The notes under the pieces were generated by a model. The model searched no databases. It was given only the letters and a program-made list of their open reading frames with translations, and was not told the origin of the DNA. Positions 1-11,815 of a DNA stretch of 64,000 bases are shown in pieces. The stretch's first letter is position 1. Every line of letters begins with the position of its first letter. The translations under genes were made by a program, and so were the position numbers. Source of the stretch: Euclidia mi (taxonomy: Eukaryota; Arthropoda; Insecta; Lepidoptera; Erebidae); the NCBI GenBank assembly GCA_944739405.2, contig OX123196.2:54660196-54724195 (forward strand), in the 5' to 3' direction.

Positions 1-139
1 TCAAAGAGGAGACGTGAAAGCTTATCTTTTAGAAACCTCATACAACACTAATTGGAAGTTCACACTTTTGCAAGGCTTCCTCACACACAGCAAGTATGGC
101 TGTTCGTCTTACAAGACATATGTTTGTACAGACTCGCCC

Positions 140-310
140 ACCCTTACCGGTGGCATAGCGGAAGTGTAAACGACTGCTACCCGGTCGCGGGTTCGATTCC
201 CGCTCAAGTTAAACTTTTGCGCCCGTGAACATGGATGTTTGTCTTGTTCTGGGTGTTTCTATGTATGTAAGTATAATATTTATGTATTTACAAAAAATAA
301 GTATATACAA
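140..310 (+). mobile_element. tRNA-derived SINE, family 1 (plus copy)
   Basis: The head has a Pol III A-box-like stretch (GGTGGCATAGCGG, about 150) and a B box (GGTTCGATTCC, about 191), as in a tRNA-derived SINE. The body then carries the block GGGTGTTTCTATGTATG near 250 and ends in an AT-rich tail. The same head-body order is present in reverse at 43085-43261, and body fragments recur at 18057-18125 and 13994-14040. It cannot be a tRNA gene because no acceptor stem closes around the boxes. Confidence 0.7.
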
Positions 311-369
311 GCTCTGCTTAGTTTCAGACTACATGGTGTGTGTATGTGCTAAAATATTATAAAAATTAT

Positions 370-535
370 ATAATAAAGTTTTCTTTTCGTCTTGTCTATA
401 TACGCGATAAACAACCTACTACCAAACAGATTTTTTAACGGTTTTCACTAGTAGATACAATAAATCATGAAGAAGGTTTCGGTGTATAATTCACGTGGGT
501 GGAGCCGTGGACAAAGTCTATTAGGTACAGTCGAA
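370..535 (+). repeat. Dispersed repeat, family L, copy 1
   Basis: The block starting with a cttttcgtcttgtctat-like phrase, then ACGCGATAAAC, a gattttt...ggttttcac phrase and a GGAGCCGTGGACAAAG phrase matches 3365-3530 in the same order, and part of 45985-46110 in reverse. It is a non-coding dispersed repeat; I could not see terminal structures that would assign it to a class (a Helitron-like remnant is one possibility). Confidence 0.55.
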
Positions 536-2150
536 CAACTTCCCGCTATACCACCATAAGGGCGAGAATCGCTCAGCAAGACATCGTCGCTTCCAGTGAT
601 ACTTTACACACACATTGACACTCGTATACCAAACCAGTTTCAAGTGTGCCTCGACTCTATGAGCGAGTCAAGGGATTTTTTTTCAAACTGGTCCAACGCC
701 GACTTGTTTGATTTTACATAATGTAGAACACACACATACGCACTTGTACAGATGTACTCGCACTGATGTCGATTACAGTCACTCGACTGTGTGATTAGCA
801 TTGTACGAAATTGCTTCGCACCACATACCCGTCAATGTGTGTGTCAACTGTCAGGTGTTGTCTCAATTGTATCACCTACCGACATGCATCACCGAAATGG
901 CCTGTTCATCGTTGCCATCCTTTTCAGCTGTCCTGGTTCAGTGTCCTTAACGTAACTTAACGTTGGTCCTCGGTGAATCTATTTAGGTATATATTTTTCT
1001 TTCATATGTAAAGATATATCCATATATACATAAATGTTCCAAATAAAGGTAGTTGACCATCTTGACTTATTTTTCTTCTGATTGATAAGAATTATATAAA
1101 CAGTGACACCGACTTGCTTGGCCAAACAAAAAGTTATACAAGTGTAGGCACACAATATCTAACACTACCTAACTTCTGCAGAATACAACAGTATACAAAT
1201 TACCTAGCTAGTCGTAACGTGAATGATATTATGATGAGCATTTTATTTTCATTCATTCAGCTATTCAAATACCACTCATTATTCGTACTGGAGATATATC
1301 TTCGAACTGTACGCTTGCACTGTAAAAATGCATACACATTAAGGCAGCTTCTCGAGCCAGATGTATCTCAGTCTTTATCTAACTAGGCAGACAAAACAGA
1401 GACGACATGAGACTTAATTAAGACAGCTAGCTTCGTGTAAAGGAAAGAAACCTAGCTCAGGTTGAGTCCACTTAAAAATCTTATTAAATACTCCATACAT
1501 ACGTAGATAGTGTTATATAAATCTTTTTAAAGTGTATAATCCGCACTTTCCTCGTAAACAGGGTTGTGTACCTCTTGCTAAGGAATTCTAAAAATATAAT
1601 ATCTAGTACGGGAGGCTCACAGTTTCAATTTAATTAAAAATACTTCCCCGTTGCCCGCCAGCTTATGGTTTATGCATTTTCTTTTGATTTTAAAGCTGGA
1701 TGAAAATGTTTTCGTACATAATGTGTATTCAAAAAATATTTTGAAAAGGTGAGCTTTATTATTCTCTTTGTGTTTTGCTTTTTTACTATAGAGAAGTATT
1801 TGATGAATTCGACAAACTCGAGTTAAGTGTTACAAAAATATTCAGGTGTTACGACTCTATATTTTATCTCCTTTTGTTCATTGTTTGAAATTAAAATGCT
1901 ACAACGCTACAACATTCATTTATAAACATTTTAAGAAGGACAATACGAAGAAAAGTATCGTAAAATTATATGTATCTGACTGACTACGGCGTAACACTTC
2001 CATACTCAGAAGAGACAGGTGTCCAGCTGTGGGGAATTTTATACAAGACTGGTATTATTATTATAGTTATCTAGTAATTTCCTAGTTTGTCTTACTTATC
2101 TGAAATTAGTCTAATGCCATCGATTACGAAAAGACTACCCATCATCAGCC
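536..2150. other. No recognised feature
   Basis: AT-rich sequence with short open frames only. The 90-codon frame at 1114-1386 has low-complexity composition, an alternative start and no recognisable motif, so I do not call it a gene. Confidence 0.5.
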
Positions 2151-2151
2151 T

Positions 2152-2262
2152 TTAACAGTCCATTGCTGAACTAGGCCTCTCCTTTCAAAGGAGGAATTGG
2201 CCTACTATACCGCGCTGGCCAAACGGGTTGGTATAGGGTCTGTATCAAGTTTTCCTTCTCTT
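2152..2262 (-). repeat. LINE 3'UTR-type repeat (minus), family U
   Basis: Read on the minus strand this contains a GGTACAAACC-like/CCTATACCAACCCG block, the phrase GTATAGTAGGCCAATTCC and AGGCCTAGTTCAGCAATGGA. It matches 62690-62815 on the plus strand nearly base for base. The ending of the 62-kb copy (GCTGATGATGA) is typical of insect LINE 3' ends, so this is probably a 5'-truncated LINE tail. Confidence 0.6.
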
Positions 2263-3364
2263 ATAATCAAATAAAAATATGAAAAGACTATGCTTGAAAA
2301 GGAAAGGTGTCGTTTCAAAGACATCAAACAAATTTACGTAGTTATTATTCGGTGAATAAAGCGCAATGTGTCTAATTGTTACTATCTCATTCTAGTAGTA
2401 ATAAAACAAAAAGAAGTCAATAGGTATATATTGGAGCAGGTGATAGTTTTTATATACCCAAATTAGATTCTTCTAATTCCAAAAAAAAAATCCGTTTAGT
2501 TTTAAACAAGTCCAGTTTGCAGTAAGCCTAAGGCCAAACGCTAAAAGTAGCGGATGAGGATCTAAGTAAAAGCTGTTTTGCGTACGGTTAGATTTATGTG
2601 GCTCTGTTATGTGTTAGCGATCCTAGGAACCTTTATGTTTTCATTTCCGAGGGCTTTACGTCTAATATAGTGTACGAAAAAGCTGTACTGTAGATTATTA
2701 TTGTTAGATAATAAATTGAATAGTAATTTATTTCTCTCACCAATTACGTTAGGTACGCTTAATATTAATTTATTGTTAAGATGACATGAGAAGTTTTTGC
2801 TATAATATGTAAAGTTATGTTTTGTTATTTGAGCTCTTTTCAGGATATCTACATCTACACTACTCAATACAAGTATTATATGCAACTTAAAACATTAAAC
2901 AATTCTGTAGCCTAATGAAAAGACAAATTCCGCGCGAACGAGTCGCGGGCACAGCTAGTGTAGTAATATAATCAGTATCTTCATTACCGTCTTGACTATT
3001 TTTAAACCTTAAATGCAAGAAAAGATAATATACTTGACGTTTTGGACAAGTATTTTGCACGTTACACCGTTCGAAGTCAAAAGCAGAGTGAATTTTGACA
3101 ATATGAGTCATGCTACGAAAGCTTGTATTTTGTAAGATATTGTACAAAGTTGCATAAAGCGAAGGCTTTATTAGATGACGTCAGGGAGTGTGTAGAAGTT
3201 ACAAGCGCTGGTATATGATTTCATATTATATTTTGCACATAACAGACGGACGTTCTCAGAACTGGCGTACGTTATTCTCTAGAACACAGTAAAGAAATTA
3301 AAGCCACGTTAAGAATACGTAGAAAGTCGTGTTACTCGTATGCATTAATTATCTGTATTTATTA
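2263..3364. other. No recognised feature
   Basis: AT-rich; minus-strand frames of 86-92 codons at 2607-3147 show no family motif and are probably chance. Confidence 0.5.
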
Positions 3365-3530
3365 TAAAATTAAGTCCTCTTTTCGTCCTGTCTGTCTATA
3401 TCAACGCGATAAACTCAAAAACTACCAGATGGATTTTTGTACGGGTTTCACCAATAGGTAATGTGATTGCGTGAGACGGTGTATGTGTATTATACAATCG
3501 GACAGAGCCGCGGACGAAGTAAATCTTTTT
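3365..3530 (+). repeat. Dispersed repeat, family L, copy 2
   Basis: Same ordered blocks as 370-535 (cttttcgtc..tgtct, ACGCGATAAACTC, gatttttgtacgggtttcacc, GAGCCGCGGACGAAG). Divergence from copy 1 is substantial, so both are old. Confidence 0.55.
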
Positions 3531-3835
3531 TTTATAGTAATAGGCTGCAAACGAGCAACGGATCGCCTGATGATAGGCAATTACCGCCGCCCATGGCCAC
3601 AAGCAACGCCACAGGAGTCACAAGTGCGTTGCCGTCTCTTGGGGTTGGAAAAAAGGATAGGATGAAGAGTGGGATGAGGGAGAAGGAATAAGGAATAGGG
3701 GATGGCGCCCCCGGCACTCTCACTCACCGAACGAAACGCAACAGTTTAGGTACTGTTACTTTACGCGATTTTCTGTGAGTGGGTAGTACTTCCCCGGTCG
3801 AGCCGGCCCATTCATGCTTAAATCAGCAACGCTCT
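3531..3835 (+). repeat. GC-richer dispersed repeat
   Basis: A locally GC-rich block containing ATTACCGCCGCCCATGGCC and AAGTGCGTTGCCG followed by a purine-rich run and a ccccggcactctcactcacc stretch. This resembles a common class of lepidopteran interspersed repeat, which I recognise by pattern only. The overlapping short frames on both strands are products of this block and not genes. Confidence 0.4.
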
Positions 3836-4605
3836 ACTACCGTAAAAAAAACTCCTTGTATAAATTAAATAATGTTCAACTTTCTAAGAAAAATGTATTT
3901 TAAAATACATACTTGAACAAGATAAACGTAATATACCTACTAAGACCCAGAGAAGATACCAAATAGTTATTATCATGACAAGTAGGACGAAAATGAAAAT
4001 GTATCTTTCTGTTTCAAACTTACTGCCGCTTTCCATATACATTTTTAGAATCCAGGCTTAGATAATAAACCAACACTCTCTCTTATCTTGGGATAGTTGC
4101 TTATAACCCACGCAAACTATTAGCAAACTCATGCTGCTGGCCCAAAGAGTTCAACCAACAGAATATTAGTTATTTCCATTCCGTTCTTCAAACTTCAAAC
4201 AATATACCGATATCCAGTTTGATTTGATAAGTTCTGATCCCAAATTTAGCTCAAATATTCACAGAGTATTGTAACCAATTTGATTTCGTGTTACTTCGCT
4301 GAAATCCGCCGTAAGACAATCATTATGAAGAGCAATTCAATTTGTACGATATCTTACTTTTTTGATAGCAATCGATATCAAAGCGTAATCCTGGTAGGTA
4401 TTTTGTCAATTTGACGTTTAACGAGCCTTAAGTAAATCTGTGATCAGTTTTTTTGTTCAGTCGCAAATGAAGTGCTGAATGGAAAGTTTTGTTTTAGCAG
4501 CAAACTTATTTCATGAGCTCTAGCTTTTGAATGTAGAACTTGACCTTGGTCAACGGAGGAAGACAAAGTAAAGTATTCACCAGTAGCACTAAACAAATGG
4601 GTTGA
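3836..4605. other. No recognised feature
   Basis: AT-rich, no motif, no repeat that I could match elsewhere in the window. Confidence 0.5.
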
Positions 4606-4663
4606 AAAGGCCTCCTCTGCTAACTTTCACCTAACTAGGTGTAAGTTGGCAGAGGAGGCCTTT
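4606..4663. repeat. Inverted repeat made of LINE/SINE 3' ends
   Basis: Arms aaaggcctcctctgc.. and ..gcagaggaggccttt pair over about 29 bases with three mismatches and almost no loop. The right arm continues into TTTGCCCAGCAGTGG and a (TAA)n tail, a LINE 3'-end signature, so the left arm looks like an inverted fragment of the same 3' end. Confidence 0.6.
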
Positions 4664-4699
4664 GCCCAGCAGTGGTACAAAAAATAGGCTTGTAATAAT

Positions 4700-5689
4700 A
4701 ATAATAAAGAGTTAGGTAGTATTGCTGCCAAGCTCTCTACTAATACAAAGCATTTATGTACCTAATTATCTAAACATATGTAGTGCTGACAATAACCCAC
4801 GTTTAAACCAGTTAACACATTACGCTGTAGTTACATCGTATTATCACACACAATTGATCGTTAATGAGCTCCTTAATTCTTGTGTAACTTAGCAATGCAA
4901 TCAAATCAATGAGCCTCTTCGATTAATTCATTAATTGAATGTCATCGTTAAAAGCATGAAATATTTTTTAAGACCAACGTCTCTCTAGGGATTGAAATTT
5001 AATTTTAAGGGTCCCTTTGCTAATAATCATAAAGACAAAGAGAGGAGGCGGTCTTATAAGGAGATGCATTAGGGCACCATATTTCAGTTCAAATTTGTAA
5101 TAATCAAATGTATCTTGATTATCCCTTTAGTTAAGTCTGATCTACTCAATCGTAGTGCTTGTAGCGTGAGTTAGGGCATGTGAAAGGCCTTTGGGCGGTT
5201 GGAAAACTCCGGCACCAGAGTTGGCCCAAACTCATACGAAAATGAACAAACGATTCATTAGTGTGAATGATTATTCCTGTATCTCATTCTGCAATTAGAC
5301 TCGAACTAAGCGAATTCCAGGCACCTTATATATCCGGGTTTAGTCAAGTTTCCGTAGTTGTCGAGTAATCACAAAGGTGAAATGCAGCAAAACCGGAGTA
5401 CGCTACTAATTCTATAGAGCAGCCATACACTTTAGCGCTAGCAAAGTACTTTAAATAAATTTATTTGGCACGCCAGTTTTATTGCAGAACCTAATTGGCA
5501 CTCGACGATATTTTTTCATGCCATCAAACGGCTTCACCGCTCAATTCCCATTCGACTGTGCGAATAGCTGTTTTTTATTTACGTTCAAATATAAATCTTT
5601 ACTACGTAGTACTATCATTTCTGACTCACATAATGTTTATTAAGTTGTGAAGTGGAAATAGGCACTTACTACCAATCTACATACATATA
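4700..5689. other. No recognised feature
   Basis: AT-rich, no coding or repeat signature recognised. Confidence 0.5.
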
Positions 5690-5731
5690 TTAGAATTAAA
5701 AAGCTGAAGAGTTTATTTGGGTGAATGCGCT
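5690..5731 (+). repeat. Dispersed repeat, family S, left half
   Basis: The phrase AAGCTGAAGAGTTT and what follows matches the start of 46140-46335. The second half of this same repeat copy resumes at 11691, after the LTR element, so the repeat is the target into which that element inserted. Confidence 0.65.
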
Positions 5732-6529
5732 TGTCAGAATCAGGGAAGCTTCCTATAGTGTAGAGACAGTTTTGATAAATAAAAGAGACAACTATCAAAT
5801 CATACTTTCATTTTTTCAGTTTGGCACAAGGATATATCTTTAGACTACGTCGTGATTCTACATTTACAGCCCAGTTCGCAAAGCAAAGACATATAACCAA
5901 GAGAAAGAACGGGCAATAAAACTCTTGATCATTCTTTTCAATAACTATATGTAACAATAATGAACAAACAGTGGTACAGCCAATTTATATCAAATATCAA
6001 TGTTGTGGGTAGTTTTATATTACTAGAAAGGTCTGTCTTACAACAGAACATAATTAGTATTATTTAGCATCAATACAATTTACTAAATGTTTACCACAGG
6101 TATATACCTAATGAATCTCATTGATACGACTTGATCCACAGTATACTATTCTATCCTGTATTACAATCTATAATATCTCACAAACGATCAAACTACCCAC
6201 AACACAATATCAATAAGATAATGATGACACTATCTTACATTGTTTCTTAGATGATGAAACAAAAGGACAAGCAACACAGAATATTGGAACACAGTGGCAA
6301 TTAAATAGTCAGAACCATATCGTACCTGAGCCGTCCTCGAAGGAAAATAGGACGAGCTAGCCGAGCCTGTCGACTTATATAGGTACACCTTATTTACACG
6401 TTTGACAGTTTAACTGTCAATCGTCATGTCAGTGTCATTTAGTTGCCACTATCCTCTTAAATATTATGTATAAATACTTGGATATCAGTAATTTCAGCCC
6501 AAAGCCTAGATATTATTACATATCTCTCA
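5732..6529. repeat. Left LTR of the non-coding element
   Basis: Starts TGTCAGAATC and ends TATCTCTCA. It is about 97% identical by eye to 10887-11690: scattered substitutions and a 6-bp difference (an extra ATTTAC in the right copy). The inside boundary at 6530 reads TGGCCAGACTGAC; a TGG start is what a plus-oriented primer binding site would show, but I could not match a tRNA. Confidence 0.8.
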
Positions 6530-9500
6530 TGGCCAGACTGACAATTACTTCGTCTTCGAGGTACAATAAATTAAATAACACTTTACTAAACAATCGCCCG
6601 ACGGGCGCCCTGTATTATGTAACAATTCTTTCCATATTGATTAAAGCCATCTAAAAACTATAGTAGCGTTACGTCCGCTACGGCTATACTGACTTACGTC
6701 GTCATCTAAGTAAGTTCAATTATAAGAATAGTATCACAACAACAATCCATTTGTACGAAAGAATTACACAAAAATAAACTGGACTCATATTTACAGTAAT
6801 TACGGTTTCATTTTGCGAGTCTAGAAATAAGTTCTGTGTCAGCTGCTTTGATACCATTGTTACAAATTGTATTTACTATTCTATGAAGGGATCATTAACA
6901 TTCACAATACACATGTTACATAGAAGTACAGTTTAATTTTACAATATTACACCACTACACTACTTGTATATTATCCATCCACAAATTGACAAAAATAATA
7001 TAGTACAAAAGGAGCCACTACGAAGCATAAAAATGTAAGTAAAGGATTTAAGAATAAAAAATTAAAATAGGTAATTCTGCTTATGGCTGATCAATAAATG
7101 AAATAAAATAAAAAAATTTAATTCACAACCGAGTTAAATAATTAAATTCGATTTCACTAATTTACAAGTATACAGGTACCAACTTGTATGATAACAGTAG
7201 TGTAATACTAGGACAATACTTTCATTCTAATACACTCATTGCCATTGCCTTTCCTTTCACATTAAATAGACAAGTAACAACGGTCAATCTCCTTGAAACT
7301 ATCTAGCCCCACACCTGCTGCACATGAGTCCAGACTAGAACAAGGCGAAAGACTTCAGCAGTTCGTAGGCAATATGATCAATATCATCAACAACAAAATG
7401 ATTATCAATATCATCAACATCAAAATGATTATCAGAATCATTATCAAAATCATTAGCAAAATCAGTATCAAAATCATTATCAAAATCATTATGAAATCAT
7501 TATCAAAATCACATCAACATGGTCATCATTGCCAGCATTATCATCAACTTCTTAACCATCGCTAAGTTAACCATCAATAATAATTCAATCATCGTCAACT
7601 ATTTAATCATCAATGTATAAATCGATGTTATCACATTATTATAGATATTTACAGATACCTTTATATCATCACTGCTACCTACATTATCGATTCTTGTTTA
7701 GAAGAAGTTTATATGTAATGCTGTGTATGGTTATCAGAACCTCTAACCTATAGTAAGACCACCCTTTTATTTTCTTTGTATATGTATTTTAAAATTAAAC
7801 TTAAATACTTTAGTAAGAAAACAAAAAAAAAAATTATCTGTAAAAGCTACTATGTCATCAAAGAATATCTAAACGTTATTAATCTATAAATCGTAGCTAT
7901 CTAAAAGTACAAAGTTCTTTATTATATTCCACAAAAATTAACTGTAGGAAAATCTATAAATGTAACTTATCATAATCAAAATTGGTATCTATATTAATAA
8001 TACACTAAAATGTTATCAATTTAGAATAATAAATGCAGCAGACCCTATTAAAGCATGTTACTATAAAACATCTTTTAACTATAATATATCAAATGCACCT
8101 AGGTATAATATATAGACTATTATAGTATATTACTAAACTGCTCCTCTCTCCTAAAAGTGTTCCATAATAATTGTTTCCTAATTGTAAGTCTACCACCCGT
8201 AAATGTACAGTATGGAATGCTATAAACTGAATTGACCTGAATGTATTGCTGGTACAAACAGTACAAAAGTATAAATAAATAACTAGTAATCAAGAATGAA
8301 CCAATTGAGTTAATAGTTTATTTATGTTACCAATAGTCAGTGAACTGCCTAAAGTTAAACTAGACGCCAATGCCAGTAAAAGTACTCTTGGTAAGAAACG
8401 GTATAATAAATAATCGTGTAGAAAGTCAAACCAGACACTAGTTGGAATTCGGACCAGTCGGTTAATATTTCAATATCTATAAGTCAAATATACATACCTA
8501 GATTTATTAATTTAGGTCACAACACTTAAAAACATCAATGTACTTATACAAATACTTATTATATTCAGCAGAATATCTTATTTAATTTAATCAATTTCAG
8601 TTTAATTTATCAATTGTTTCATGTGATTGTGGCTATTTTCATTCCGTTTACACAATCAGAACACTGACATCGTTTTAATTCGTTTTATTACGTATTTTAC
8701 GTTAGGTATCTGGTTCATTCAGTTTCATTATAATTAAGATTTGACGATTCGTAAGAGGTTTGGTATAAAAATAGTAAGCTTACATGTAAGTAGGTATTGT
8801 TTAAAATAAATAAACAAAACCCTTCAAGCACCTAGAATGATTAAATACCATTTTAATCATTATTGCCATGGTCTCCTACAATTGAACCACACAAAGTACA
8901 TGTACACATATATCTTTTCATAAAAAATATCTCTAAATAGCTTATCTATCGCAGTGTTTATACCAGAGATACTAAATTGATAAGATAGTTCATTACCGAG
9001 AGCTAATCCTAAGATTGATTATTACTATAATTATGGTCTAAATAGGTTTACAGTTTAACACATGGGACTTCATAATAAAAATACATAATTTCAATGAATA
9101 AAAGCAAATAAAAATAAATACCGTCTCATATTTTATTAATTTATTGAATTTATTTGTATTATTTGCGAGAATGGATAAATAAACTATGAGAATGTTTTCG
9201 AAAAAAAATCAGTGATGTAATTTGGAACTATTTTCAAATTGAATCAATTTAGTTGAATAGTTTATTTCAGATCCATTTAATTAGACAGATGTCTGCATTT
9301 ATTACAAATTTCGTTTTAACTATTTTATCTGCTATTATCGTTATAAATAACAGGAAATTATCAACCAAAATAACACTACTTGAAAATATTGGGTACACTG
9401 CTATCTAATAGTGCCAGACATAAGCAAAATGATGTCACTTTCTTTAACAAGTCAATTTAATCCTATGTAATATAAAAACATTCTTCAATAACTACTTTTT

Positions 9501-10886
9501 AATAAAAATACCTTGAGCTATATATTTAGACGTAGCATATATGACCCCTCAGGCCTCAGGAGGATGAGGTATGTTTAAAAAATAAAAGGAAATAGTTACT
9601 AAACGAAACTATCATTTTATCGATATGATCTAGCTAGACACAGACCCGCTTGATATAATATAGAATATTTCTGTACCTACACACAAAAGTTCGCTTGTAG
9701 TAATAGTTATACAAAACTCATAGGTTATCTTTACAACATGTCATTCAAATGTGGTGCCTCTTAGACAAATGGAAGCTATTTGGTTTTGTTCTTCCAATAG
9801 AAATCAAGGTGACAAAATCATAAGTATATCTATTGCAAGTAAACTGGTGGAAATTATCTGGGTACATGACAATTACTCACTACACAATTATAGATAGTGC
9901 ATTATTAATTGTAATTCTATACACAAATTTTTGTGCCATAAACAATTATTAACCAGTTAAAAATACTAGTAAGTATATTTCAAAGATATGTTGAAGATAA
10001 ATATACAGTTTCGTATTTTTATCTCCAGGGCAACACATTCAAGAGCTTAACATCAAAATATTCTTATTTTTTTTTCTTTCGTTATAGTTTGGATCCGATT
10101 TAATAAAACTATATAGCATGAACTGATTAATTTGGTAATTGTGGCGAAAATTTAACAACAGCTTATGGAACAGAGCTAAGGCACATTCCTACACCGCAAT
10201 ATTGGTCTGTATGTAATGAATACACAGCCAACAAAATTAATGAAGAAATCTCTGAAATGTATTCTACCTACCATCATTTCATATTCGACTTGTAATGAAA
10301 AGATTCTTCAGAGCACTTAATTCTTGGAATTCAAATATGCAGGACGATTACGCTAGTCAGTACTAACACTAGAAAGAGTTATCAACAAAGCACAACACAG
10401 CCAATGGTCATACCGAGTCTCTGTCAATCACTACAAATGTTGCCTATTTAAATTCCAACAGATTAGAACAAAATCGGCTACTTTAAAAATCTATTATACA
10501 TTTTCTGTAACTTTTTCGCTATTACCTACATAGTTTTATACTCAGATACATTTTTGATGAACATGTTAAAATAACCTGGTACAACAGTCATATTTTTCGA
10601 ACATTCATGGCTATAATCTTGGTGGAAGTACATTACCAGCGTTTGCAGTTGGTTGTTGCTGTTGGCTTCAGCATACTATTGCAGATCATTAAGATATGTA
10701 GTCGGTACTCATCCACCGGCTTGGTCTCGGCAACGTTGCTACTGGATCGTAGGGCAATCGTTCTCCGTCGTCAGCTGAACGTTGCAGTGACGGGCTTAGG
10801 CAGAATCATGGCATCACGATGAGGAGACTCTGGAATTTGAAATTGGATGTATTAGTATTGTGGGCGCAAATTTATCCCACTTCTGA
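6530..10886. other. Internal region of the non-coding LTR element
   Basis: Very AT-rich with no significant open frame on either strand. No convincing polypurine tract precedes the right LTR on the plus strand. The minus-strand end (reading inward from 10886) begins TCAGAAGTGGGAT, which could instead be the primer-side end, so orientation is unresolved. The 90-codon frame at 7293-7565 is only a translation of a short-period repeat, and the frame at 10607-10822 has no recognisable motif. Confidence 0.6.
7385..7520 (+). repeat. Degenerate 12-bp minisatellite
   Basis: Imperfect tandem copies of a unit close to ATCAAAATCATT, with several variant copies (for example atcaacatcaaaatg). It lies inside the LTR element and explains the isoleucine/lysine-rich frame there. 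Confidence 0.7.
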
Positions 10887-11690
10887 TGTCAGAATCAAGG
10901 AAGCTTCCTATAGTGTAGAGACAGTTTTGATAAATAAAAGAGACAACTATCAAATCATACTTTCATTTATTCAGTTTGGCACAAGGATATATCTTTAGAT
11001 TACGTCGTGATTCTACATTTACATTTACAGCCCAGTTCGTAAAGCAAAGACATAGAACCAAGAGAAAGAACGGGCAATAAAACTCTTGATCATTCTTTTC
11101 AATAACTATATATAACAATAATTAACAAACAGTGGTACAGCCAATTTATATCAAATATCAATGTTGTGGGTAGTTTTATATTACTAGAAAGGTCTGTCTT
11201 ACAACAGAACATAATTAGTATTATTTAGCATCAATACAATTTACTAAATGTTTACCACAGGTATATACCTAATGAATCTCATTGATACGACTTGATCCAC
11301 AGTATATTATTCTATCCTGTATTACAATCTATAATATCTCACAAACGATCAAACTACCCACAACACAATATCAATAAGATAATGATTACACTATCTTACA
11401 TTGTTTCCTAGATGATGAAACAAAAGAACAAGCAACACAGAATATTGGAACACAGCGGCAATTAAATAGTCAGAACCATATCGTACCTAAGCCGTCGTCG
11501 AAGGAGAATAGGACGAGCTAACCGAGCCTGTCGACGTATATAGGTACACCTTATTTACACGTTTGACAGTTTAACTGTCAAACGTCATGTCAGTGTCATT
11601 TAGTTGCCACTATCCTCTTACATATTATGTATAAATACTTGGATATCAGTAATTTCAGCCCAAAGTCTAGATATTATTACATATCTCTCA
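10887..11690. repeat. Right LTR of the non-coding element
   Basis: Same ends as the left LTR and followed directly by CGCT, the target duplication. The high similarity of the two copies across about 800 bp suggests fairly recent insertion. Confidence 0.8.
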
Positions 11691-11815
11691 CGCTCATCTC
11701 AGGAACAAGTGGTTCAATTTGAATAATAAAATTATTTTTGTGTTGGATAGACTATTTATCGAGGAAGGCTCACATTATGACCCACGGGTGTGGAGCAGTA
11801 GCCTTAAATAACGTA
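11691..11815 (+). repeat. Dispersed repeat, family S, right half
   Basis: Continues the repeat broken at 5731: catctcaggaac, ATTTATCGAGGAAGGCT and CTTAAATAACGTA blocks occur in the same order as in 46180-46310. Confidence 0.6.

Larger units (their letters stand above)
5732..11690. mobile_element. Large non-coding LTR element (LARD-like)
   Basis: Two direct repeats of 798 and 804 bp (5732-6529 and 10887-11690) bound 4,357 bp of AT-rich DNA. Each begins TG and ends CA. CGCT lies immediately outside both ends (5728-5731 and 11691-11694), a 4-bp target duplication. The flanks join into one family S repeat when the element is removed, which is independent proof of insertion. The interior has no gag, protease, RT or integrase in any frame that I can recognise, so it fits a large retrotransposon derivative moved by proteins of another element. 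A 4-bp duplication suits Ty3/Gypsy-type integrases better than 5-bp Copia or BEL types, but that is inference. Confidence 0.75.

Noticed and set aside
150..210. Possible tRNA gene
   Set aside because: A and B boxes are present but there is no closing acceptor stem, and the sequence continues into a SINE body that is repeated elsewhere.
3396..3723. Overlapping frames on both strands
   Set aside because: They fall on a GC-rich dispersed repeat where chance open frames are common.
7293..7565. 90-codon Ile/Lys/His-rich frame
   Set aside because: It is a translation of an imperfect 12-bp repeat.
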